Of a stretch of DNA of 5,121 nucleotides, positions 1 to 4,811 are shown one piece after another. Location of the stretch: positions 1-5,121 of the forward strand of contig CAMHPM010000148.1 of NCBI GenBank assembly GCA_946187025.1, given 5' to 3'. The position numbers and the translations under genes were made by a program. The notes under the pieces were generated by a model. That model had not been told where the DNA came from, ran no database searches, and saw only the letters and a program-made list of their open reading frames with translations. This DNA comes from an uncultured Prevotellaceae bacterium. Its GTDB lineage: Bacteria; Bacteroidota; Bacteroidia; Bacteroidales; Bacteroidaceae. How positions within the stretch are numbered: position 1 is the first letter of the stretch; every line of letters begins with the position of its first letter.

Positions 1-27
1 AAAACGAACCGTGTGTTTTTTGTGTGT

Positions 28-48
28 TTTTGTAATTATATTACAAAA
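28..48. repeat. Perfect AT-rich palindrome, 9-bp arms and 3-nt centre
   Basis: TTTTGTAAT (28-36) and ATTACAAAA (40-48) are exact reverse complements around TAT. It could be a dimeric-regulator operator or a weak hairpin belonging to a gene left of the window. With no flanking gene in view its role cannot be settled. The inverted repeat is seen directly; any function is inference. Confidence 0.5.
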
Positions 49-248
49 TCCCTGCGTTTGCTAACTCCACATAGCAACAATGCTTTTCATTCACACATTG
101 CAATAAGGTACAAAAAGGAGATTATATAGGCAAAAAAGTAAAATATCAACTTTATAAAACTCGTGATGATTACCAAGTGCAGGGGTCTTTTGTATCTTTT
201 TGCTTCTTGCTTTTGCTATCTCTTTCGCCCTATCCCCATTTCTCTTTC

Positions 249-467
249 TGCGCACTCTCGGGGTCGCGACTGCGCACTCTTGTGCTTTTGTGCATGGTCC
301 TAATAACTTTATCTACTTTTTTCCCAATCAGTATCTCATTACAAGACTGATTGCAAGTCCGCGGTCTAAGGCTTGCAAGTCCGCAGTCTAAGGTCCGCAA
401 GTCCGCAGTGTAAATGGAAGGCTGTAAATAGAAGAGTGCGCACTGGCAAAACGCGACTGCGCACTCT
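249..467. repeat. Dispersed decamer TGCGCACTCT, four copies
   Basis: Direct copies lie at 249-258, 271-280 and 458-467; an inverted copy (AGAGTGCGCA) lies at 433-442. The second and third direct copies sit inside a longer 17-bp match, CGCGACTGCGCACTCTT, at 265-281 and 452-468. The inverted copy also forms part of a self-complementary AGTGCGCACT (435-444). Four copies in about 220 bp, and none noticed in the coding parts, suggests an intergenic repeat family. Function unknown. Confidence 0.7.
351..416. repeat. 22-bp tandem repeat, three units
   Basis: Units at 351-372, 373-394 and 395-416 share the core GCAAGTCCGC followed by a (G/A)GT(C/G)TAA segment. Units 1 and 2 differ at only two positions; unit 3 diverges at both ends. 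The G+C of the repeat core is clearly higher than the flanking AT-rich DNA. There is no spacer of unique sequence, so this is not a CRISPR array. Confidence 0.75.
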
Positions 468-468
468 T
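432..468 (-). terminator. Hairpin downstream of GH3 gene, possible terminator
   Basis: AAGAGTGCGCA (432-442) pairs exactly with TGCGCACTCTT (458-468), an 11-bp stem around a 15-nt loop, beginning 27 nt past the GH3 stop codon. Read on the minus strand, the stem is followed by CTATTTAC, which is only a weak U-tract, so classical intrinsic termination is uncertain. The stem is made from two copies of the local decamer repeat, so the repeat itself may serve as the gene end. Confidence 0.4.
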
Positions 469-495
469 TGCAATCCAACTGTACACGTGTGGTTG

Positions 496-2658
496 TCAGT
501 CTTCAACCTTTATCTTCACTTTTCCCTTGATGTCGCGACTCGATGTGCCGACATAGGCGGTGAAGGTGCCTGGCTCAAGTCGCCATGAGTGTGACGGCTC
601 GTCGTAGAATTTGAGGTCGTCGTCGTCGATTTCGAAGCTGACGGTCTTTGTCTCGCCTGCATTCAGACTCACTTTCTTGAAGTGTTTCAGCTCCTTGAGC
701 GGACGCAGCACCGATGCCTTGTCGTCGCCTATGTAGAGCTGCACCACTTCCTTGCCTGCACGTTTGCCTGTGTTGCTGATGGTGGCTGTCACGGTGCGCG
801 GTGCGGTGAGCTTCACCTGTGAGATGCTGAATGTGGTGTAGCTGAGTCCGTGGCCGAACGGGAAGAGCACTTGCAGCCGCTTTGTGTCGTACCAGCGATA
901 ACCCACGAGTATGTCTTCCTTGTATGTCTCGGTGCCGTTTACTCCCGGATAGGCTTCGGGTCCGAACGAGTGTGCAGGGCTGTCGGCAAGGCGCAGTGGG
1001 TAGGTGAACGGCAGTTTTCCGCTCGGACATACGGCTCCGGAGATGATGTCGGCTATGATGTCGCCTGCATCGCTACCCAGATACCATGCATGTAGTATTG
1101 CCGGCATACGGCTCACGTGTGGCAGCGACACTGCGTTGCCGCTCATGAGCACAGTCACCATGCGTGGGTTGATATTGAGCAAGGCGTCGATGAGTTGGTC
1201 TTGCGAGTAGGGTAGCGACATGTCTTTGCGGTCGCTGCCTTCACAGTCTTGTCCGCCCTCTTTGTTGAGTCCGCCTACATAGATGATGAGATCGGCCTCG
1301 CGAGCCATGCGCACTGCCTCGTCGAGCAACTGCTGGGTTTGCCGTGAGTCGGTGCTGTATCCCCGTGCATAGGTCAGTTTGTCGCCGTAGAGGGCTTTCA
1401 GGGCTTTGAGCACCGATGTCTCGTGTTGCGGGTTGAGTTCCGACGATTGTCCGCCATGCGAGAGGATGCGGTCGGCATTGTCGCCCACGAGCAGTATGTG
1501 GTTGTAGTCGTCGGCATTGACAGGCAGCAGCGGAGCTTTGCCTACTACGTTGTTTTGCAGCAGCACCACACCCTCGTTGCCAATCTGGCGCACGATGCGC
1601 GAATGTGCGGCGAAGTCTTGGTTACCGAAATCGGTGCGTCCGTTCATCGAGGTGCGGAATATGAGGCGTAGCACGCGGCGTGCCTTGTCGTTTACGAGGC
1701 TTTCGGGATATGTGCCGTTGCGCAGTGCTCGCAGGAAGTCGAGCCCGAGGTAGCTGTCGTCGAACTTAAACTGACGGCCGCTGATGCCTGTGTCGGGGCG
1801 GTTGGATGTTCCCATCTCGATGTCGAGACCGTTGTATGCCGCTTCGCGGGCGTTGTGGGTGCCGTCCCAGTCGCTCAGCACTGCTCCGTCGAATCCCCAT
1901 TCGCCTTTCAGTATCTCCTGCAAGGTGTAGTGGTTGTGACATGCATGTGTGCCGCGCACCTTGTTGTAGGCTCCCATGAGCGACCACACGCCGGCTTCCT
2001 CGACGGCAGCCTTGAATGCCGGCAGGTAGATCTCGCGTAGTGCGCGTTCGCTCACCTCCACGTTCACTGCCATGCGGTTGTTTTCCTGGTTGTTGAGGCA
2101 GAAGTGTTTCACACAACTGGCCACTCCCATGCTTTGCACACCTTTGATGTAAGGCACGCACATGCGCGAGGTGAGGTAGGGGTCTTCGCCCATGTATTCG
2201 AAGTTGCGTCCGTTGAGCGGGGTGCGATATATGTTGACACCAGGGCCGAGCATCACGTGCTTGTTGCGGTAGCGTGCTTCTTCGCCCACTCCGTGGCCAT
2301 ACTGGTAAGCCAGTTCTTCGTTCCAGGTGGCAGCCAGGCATGTGAGCGATGGAAAGGCGGTACACGAGTCGGTCTCCCATCCGGCATGACCCCATCCGGC
2401 CCATTGCATCTCAAAGCGCACGCCGTGAGGACCGTCGCTCGACCACAACCCCGGGATGCCGAGGCGTGGTACTCCGTTTGAATAGAACTTACCTTGTGCG
2501 TGACACAGCCGCACTTTCTCCTCGAGTGTCATGCGGCTCAGTGCATCGTCTATGCGCTCTTCTATCGGCCGTGACGGGTCGAGATAAGCGGGACGTGACT
2601 GCGCGCCTGCCATGAGACACAAACATAGTGTCGTGATTGATAAAAAAAGTCGTTTCAT
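496..2658 (-). CDS. Exported glycoside hydrolase family 3 enzyme, beta-glucosidase-like
   Basis: This 720-aa protein should hydrolyse terminal beta-linked sugars from oligosaccharides by a retaining mechanism, probably in the periplasm. Residues 1-19 form a signal peptide (MKR, hydrophobic core, AGA|Q site) with no lipobox. The N-terminal GH3 domain (about 25-340) shows DGPHGVR (75-81), GRNFEYMGEDP (150-160), KHF (184-186) and GFDGAVLSDW (255-264), in which D263 is the expected nucleophile. The second, alpha/beta sandwich domain (about 360-600) contains DCEGSDR (471-477); E473 is the likely acid/base. FPFGHGLSYT (599-608) leads into a C-terminal Fn3-like domain (about 630-715). Length fits GH3 enzymes without a PA14 insertion. 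The start at 2658 is chosen because it gives the signal peptide and is preceded by AAGGA and an upstream promoter; the frame stays open to 2799 but that extension contains the promoter. Family is certain; glucosidase versus xylosidase or another specificity cannot be read from sequence. No SusC/SusD genes are in view. Confidence 0.96.
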   Translation of the reverse strand: MKRLFLSITTLCLCLMAGAQSRPAYLDPSRPIEERIDDALSRMTLEEKVRLCHAQGKFYSNGVPRLGIPGLWSSDGPHGVRFEMQWAGWGHAGWETDSCTAFPSLTCLAATWNEELAYQYGHGVGEEARYRNKHVMLGPGVNIYRTPLNGRNFEYMGEDPYLTSRMCVPYIKGVQSMGVASCVKHFCLNNQENNRMAVNVEVSERALREIYLPAFKAAVEEAGVWSLMGAYNKVRGTHACHNHYTLQEILKGEWGFDGAVLSDWDGTHNAREAAYNGLDIEMGTSNRPDTGISGRQFKFDDSYLGLDFLRALRNGTYPESLVNDKARRVLRLIFRTSMNGRTDFGNQDFAAHSRIVRQIGNEGVVLLQNNVVGKAPLLPVNADDYNHILLVGDNADRILSHGGQSSELNPQHETSVLKALKALYGDKLTYARGYSTDSRQTQQLLDEAVRMAREADLIIYVGGLNKEGGQDCEGSDRKDMSLPYSQDQLIDALLNINPRMVTVLMSGNAVSLPHVSRMPAILHAWYLGSDAGDIIADIISGAVCPSGKLPFTYPLRLADSPAHSFGPEAYPGVNGTETYKEDILVGYRWYDTKRLQVLFPFGHGLSYTTFSISQVKLTAPRTVTATISNTGKRAGKEVVQLYIGDDKASVLRPLKELKHFKKVSLNAGETKTVSFEIDDDDLKFYDEPSHSWRLEPGTFTAYVGTSSRDIKGKVKIKVED

Positions 2659-2662
2659 GTTT

Positions 2663-2671
2663 GTCCTTTTT
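2663..2671 (-). promoter_or_regulatory. Ribosome-binding site of the GH3 gene
   Basis: On the minus strand AAAAAGGAC lies 4 nt before the ATG, with the AAGGA core 5 nt away. It supports the start at 2658 over the upstream in-frame extension. It is the only clear Shine-Dalgarno-like site among the four genes of the window. Confidence 0.65.
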
Positions 2672-2692
2672 ATTGTTGTTCGGTATCGTGGG

Positions 2693-2722
2693 CAAAGATA
2701 GTAATAAATCATGAAAAACCAA
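2693..2722 (-). promoter_or_regulatory. Bacteroidetes-type promoter for the GH3 gene
   Basis: On the minus strand TATCTTTG (2700-2693) matches the Bacteroidetes -7 consensus TAnnTTTG exactly. A TTG (2722-2720) lies 19 bp upstream, the normal spacing for the -33 element. Transcription would start near 2686, giving a leader of about 28 nt. No inverted-repeat operator is evident next to it. Confidence 0.75.
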
Positions 2723-2806
2723 CTACGGGCATAATGTAAATGTTGGTAAAAATGCAAAAAAGGTCGGGAGATGGAAGAAATTTGAGCGCATGAAGGCAAA
2801 TTCTCT

Positions 2807-2828
2807 GTTATTCATAATCCGTTATTCA
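2807..2828. repeat. GTTATTCA direct repeat, 14-bp period
   Basis: GTTATTCA occurs at 2807-2814 and 2821-2828, separated by TAATCC, so the period is 14 bp (two heptamers). It sits just upstream of the Nif3 promoter element. ATTCATAAT (2810-2818) recurs in the same orientation at 4679-4687, after the zinc-ribbon gene. It could be a relic of the same kind of heptamer repeat; a regulator site is possible but unsupported. Confidence 0.4.
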
Positions 2829-2839
2829 CTTTTTTTCCC

Positions 2840-2847
2840 TACCTTTG
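2840..2847 (+). promoter_or_regulatory. Bacteroidetes -7 element for the Nif3 gene, near-leaderless
   Basis: TACCTTTG matches TAnnTTTG exactly and lies only 9 nt before the ATG at 2857. If it is used, the transcript would begin at or a few bases before the start codon, leaving no room for a ribosome-binding site. No TTG is found at the expected -33 spacing; the region is T-rich (CACTTTTTTTCCC). The promoter diverges from that of the GH3 gene. Confidence 0.6.
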
Positions 2848-2856
2848 CAACCGATT

Positions 2857-3663
2857 ATGAAGATCAAGGAAATAATTGATGCCCTTGAAGACTTTGCACC
2901 TCTCGCCCTGCAAGACGGATTTGACAATGCTGGATTGCAGATTGGAGTGCCGGGAGATGTAGATGCTACAGGGGTATTGTTGTGTTTAGACGTCACTGAA
3001 GACGTAGTGAATGAGGCCGTGGCTCGTGGATGTAACATGATTGTGAGTCACCATCCACTGCTGTTCCACCCCGTGAAACAAATCTCGGGGCGCGACTATA
3101 TCGAGCGCATTATCATCGCTGCCATAAAGCATGATATAACCATCTATGCAGCACACACCAACCTCGACAACGCACGTGGGGGCGTGTGTCACCGCATGGC
3201 TCAGAAACTTTCGCTCACCGACATCGCATGGCTCGAGCCCAAAGCCGGAACCGACGGCGGCAGCGGCCTCACAGGCTTGTTGCCGGCACCAGTGAGCCGC
3301 GATGAGTTTATCGCCCAGGTAGGTCGCGTGTTCGGTTTCGACCATCTGCATTATAATGGCTGGAACGGAACCGCCGTAAGCCGGGTGGCACTGTGCGGAG
3401 GAGCCGGTGCATTCCTCATTCCCCAGGCTGTGGCAGCTGGAGCCGATGCATTCATCACCGGAGAGATAGGGTATCATCGGTTCTTCGGCCATGAAGCCGA
3501 CATGCTGCTCATCGAGCTCGGACACTACGAAAGCGAGCAATACACCATCGAGATACTGCGCGAGGTGTTAAGCAGGGCATGTCCGCAACTCAAGTTGCTC
3601 GACACAGAAGTGAGAACCAACCCCATATTTAGCGCGTTGGGCAAATTGAAGATTGAAAATTGA
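2857..3663 (+). CDS. Nif3/YbgI-family dinuclear metal centre protein, short form
   Basis: This 268-aa protein belongs to the Nif3-like (DUF34) family, cytosolic proteins that form toroidal hexamers with two metal ions per active site; a GTP cyclohydrolase I-like activity has been proposed for some members but the role is unsettled. The metal ligands are all present: SHHPLLF (H65, H66), HTNLD (H100, D104) and GHYESE (H223, E227). GEIGYHRF (202-209) is another family signature. The inserted CutA/PII-like domain found in longer relatives (about 365 aa) is absent: LEPKAGTDGGSGLTGLLP (126-143) joins the two halves directly. The start at 2857 is chosen because MKIKEIIDAL is the usual N-terminus; the TTG at 2845 overlaps the promoter box. 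The last five residues (LKIEN) and the stop codon are encoded by a heptamer repeat, just past the family's usual TNPI ending. Probably co-transcribed with the zinc-ribbon gene downstream. Confidence 0.96.
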   Translation: MKIKEIIDALEDFAPLALQDGFDNAGLQIGVPGDVDATGVLLCLDVTEDVVNEAVARGCNMIVSHHPLLFHPVKQISGRDYIERIIIAAIKHDITIYAAHTNLDNARGGVCHRMAQKLSLTDIAWLEPKAGTDGGSGLTGLLPAPVSRDEFIAQVGRVFGFDHLHYNGWNGTAVSRVALCGGAGAFLIPQAVAAGADAFITGEIGYHRFFGHEADMLLIELGHYESEQYTIEILREVLSRACPQLKLLDTEVRTNPIFSALGKLKIEN

Positions 3664-3721
3664 AGATTGAAGATTGAAAATTGAAGATTGAAAATTGAAG
3701 ATTGAAAATTGAAGATTGAAG
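3645..3721. repeat. 7-bp tandem array ATTGAA(G/A), eleven units
   Basis: Eleven consecutive perfect units run from 3645 to 3721, with the last base in the order G A G G A G A G A G G. The first units lie inside the Nif3 coding sequence and supply its last five codons and TGA stop (3661-3663). Because 7 is not a multiple of 3, the array puts TGA in all three plus-strand frames; the minus strand has no stops in it. Such arrays can change copy number by replication slippage. Confidence 0.9.
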
Positions 3722-3740
3722 ATTAGCCATCCGGAAAGAA

Positions 3741-3820
3741 AACTTAAGAACTCAAAAACTCAAGAACTCAAGAACTCAAAAACTCAAGAACTCAAAAACT
3801 CAAAAACCAAATAACTAAAA
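3741..3820. repeat. 8-bp tandem array AACTCAA(G/A), ten units ending at a start codon
   Basis: Seven perfect units fill 3749-3804, with last bases A G G A G A A. They are flanked by one degenerate unit before (AACTTAAG, 3741-3748) and two after (AACCAAAT and AACTAAAA, 3805-3820). The last base of the array is the A of the zinc-ribbon gene's ATG, so the array is the whole near leader of that gene. No Shine-Dalgarno or TAnnTTTG element lies in it. Confidence 0.85.
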
Positions 3821-4665
3821 TGGCAAAAAAGAAACTATCACCACAAGAACTGCCGGTAGAAGACAAACTGAAACTGCTCTACCAGTTGCAGACAGTACTG
3901 AGCGAGATTGACCGCATACGTACCCTCCGCGGCGAACTACCACTCGAAGTAGAAGACCTCGAAGACGAAGTAGAAGGCCTGAAGACCCGCATGGAACGCA
4001 CCAGTGCATCTATCGAGACATTGCGTGCCACCGTGACCGAACTGAAGAACAACATAGTGTTGGCCAATAACAAGATTGATACTTATAAGGCACAGCTCGA
4101 CAATGTGCGCAACAACCGCGAATATGACACGCTGAACAAAGAGATAGAATATCAGACACTCGAGGTCGAACTCTTCAACAAGCGCATCCGCGAAGCACAG
4201 ACAGCCGAGCAGGCAAAACGCGAGCTGCTCGCAGCAAGCCAGGCAACACTCGACGAACGTATGCAAGACCTCGAAGTGACCAAGAACGAACTCGATGAAA
4301 TCGTAGCCGAAACAAAGGCCGACGAAGAGAAACTGCGCGAGAAGGCAAAGAACCTCGAACTCTCGATAGAGCCACGCCTGCTCACATCGTTCAAACGCAT
4401 ACGTAAGAGCACACGCAACGGCCTTGGTATCGTGTATGTACAGCGCGACTCGTGTGGTGGTTGCTTCGCACAGATTCCGCCTCAGCGACAACTCGATGTG
4501 CGCATGAGAAAGAAAATCATCGTTTGCGAATACTGCGGACGCATACTCATCGACCCAGAACTTGCAGGAGTGAAGATAGAGAAACCGGTCGAGGAAAACA
4601 AACGTCGCAGCCGCCGTCCGGTACGCAAAGCAGCTGAAGAGCCCGACAACGACATTGAGGCATAA
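3820..4665 (+). CDS. Coiled-coil protein with C-terminal C4 zinc ribbon (zf-RING_7 family)
   Basis: This 281-aa cytosolic protein has a long helical hairpin and a small zinc-binding domain, the architecture of the zf-RING_7 (DUF164) family that includes Helicobacter HP0958/FlgZ. Residues about 15-185 are rich in E, K, L and R in heptad-like order and should form an antiparallel coiled coil; the turn region carries the family signature NNREYDTLNKEIEYQ (98-112). The zinc ribbon is C212-G-G-C215 and C236-E-Y-C239, with a 20-residue spacing, followed by GRIL. The tail (about 260-281) is basic then acidic (KRRSRRPVRK, then EEPDNDIEA) and looks disordered. Biochemical role in Bacteroidetes is not known to me; nucleic-acid or chaperone-like binding is possible. 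It follows the Nif3 gene by 156 bp without a visible promoter, so a shared transcript is likely. No Shine-Dalgarno precedes the ATG; the 8-bp array abuts it. Its final Ala codon and stop lie in a heptamer repeat. Confidence 0.95.
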   Translation: MAKKKLSPQELPVEDKLKLLYQLQTVLSEIDRIRTLRGELPLEVEDLEDEVEGLKTRMERTSASIETLRATVTELKNNIVLANNKIDTYKAQLDNVRNNREYDTLNKEIEYQTLEVELFNKRIREAQTAEQAKRELLAASQATLDERMQDLEVTKNELDEIVAETKADEEKLREKAKNLELSIEPRLLTSFKRIRKSTRNGLGIVYVQRDSCGGCFAQIPPQRQLDVRMRKKIIVCEYCGRILIDPELAGVKIEKPVEENKRRSRRPVRKAAEEPDNDIEA

Positions 4666-4687
4666 TGCGTAATGCATAATTCATAAT
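4660..4687. repeat. 7-bp tandem repeat (G/T)C(A/G)TAAT, four units over a stop codon
   Basis: Units GCATAAT (4660-4666), GCGTAAT (4667-4673), GCATAAT (4674-4680) and TCATAAT (4681-4687) run in tandem. The first unit contains the last codon (GCA) and the TAA stop of the zinc-ribbon gene. The unit differs from the ATTGAA(G/A) array, yet the length and the position across a stop codon are the same. Confidence 0.7.
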
Positions 4688-4700
4688 GAAAACAATAAAA

Positions 4701-4739
4701 GAGGAATGTGGACGACATACAGGACTGTCCACATTCTTC
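4701..4739 (+). terminator. Strong hairpin after the zinc-ribbon gene, likely transcription terminator
   Basis: The arm 4701-4713 (GAGGAATGTGGAC) pairs with 4727-4739 (GTCCACATTCTTC): 13 bp with one G-T wobble, around a 13-nt loop, starting 35 nt past the stop codon. It is preceded by A-rich sequence (AAAACAATAAAA) and followed by ATTTGATT, a modest U-tract. Read on the minus strand the tract after the stem is better (TTTTATTGTTTTC), so it may work in both directions, though no minus-strand gene ends here within the window. Confidence 0.6.
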
Positions 4740-4757
4740 ATTTGATTAAGTATCTTG

Positions 4758-4780
4758 GGCAATCAAGAAGGATGGTTGCC
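4758..4780 (+). other. Small hairpin upstream of the oxidoreductase gene
   Basis: GGCAATCA (4758-4765) pairs with TGGTTGCC (4773-4780): 8 bp with one G-T wobble. The 7-nt loop AGAAGGA contains a Shine-Dalgarno-like AAGGA. It ends 31 nt before the ATG at 4812. No T-run follows, so it is not a terminator. It could be a leader structure or chance. Confidence 0.3.
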
Positions 4781-4811
4781 GTTGCATGAAAACTCTGGGT
4801 TATACAAGATT

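Larger units (their letters stand above)
1..495. other. Gene-free region downstream of the GH3 gene, repeat-rich
   Basis: No frame here gives a believable protein; the short open frames on both strands are built from the repeats and the T-rich tract. The stretch holds, in order, two copies of GTGTGTTTTT (11-20 and 22-31), a 21-bp palindrome (28-48), a purine-rich AAGGAG at 115-120 not followed by ATG, a pyrimidine-rich tract (about 186-258), four copies of a TGCGCACTCT decamer, a 22-bp tandem repeat (351-416) and a hairpin (432-468). I see no tRNA or rRNA. No exact TAnnTTTG promoter element was found on either strand; the closest is TATCTTTT at 193-200 on the plus strand. Confidence 0.6.

Noticed and set aside
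230..478. Small open frames on both strands in the left gap (also 200-391 plus)
   Set aside because: They are composed of the local repeats and T-rich sequence, have no promoter or ribosome-binding site, and give no protein-like composition.
1766..2404. Long minus-strand open frame (212 codons) overlapping the GH3 gene
   Set aside because: It lies in another frame of the same strand inside the well-supported GH3 gene; its product is low-complexity (Arg, Gly, His-rich) and shows no family features.
2659..2799. In-frame N-terminal extension of the GH3 gene by 47 codons
   Set aside because: The extension contains the promoter and ribosome-binding site and would bury the signal peptide, so the downstream ATG is preferred.
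2845..2856. TTG start giving a four-residue longer Nif3 protein
   Set aside because: The TTG is part of the exact -7 promoter element, and MKIKEII at 2857 is the usual family start.
2986..3540. 184-codon open frame antisense to the Nif3 gene
   Set aside because: The sense strand encodes all metal-binding motifs of Nif3; the antisense product has no recognisable feature.
3645..3820. CRISPR array
   Set aside because: Units are 7 and 8 bp with no unique spacers between them; these are simple tandem repeats.
3937..4677. 246-codon open frame antisense to the zinc-ribbon gene
   Set aside because: It is a shadow of a coiled-coil gene: complementing its Glu- and Lys-rich codons yields a Phe/Leu/Cys-rich product. 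The sense protein has clear family motifs.
4751..4758. TATCTTGG as promoter of the oxidoreductase
   Set aside because: It has one mismatch at a key position of TAnnTTTG and no TTG at 19-21 bp upstream, where the terminator stem lies instead.
4772..4789. Five-codon leader peptide (MVAVA) ahead of the oxidoreductase
   Set aside because: The purine-rich AAGAAGG touches the ATG directly, leaving no spacing for initiation, and the peptide has no attenuator-like codon run.
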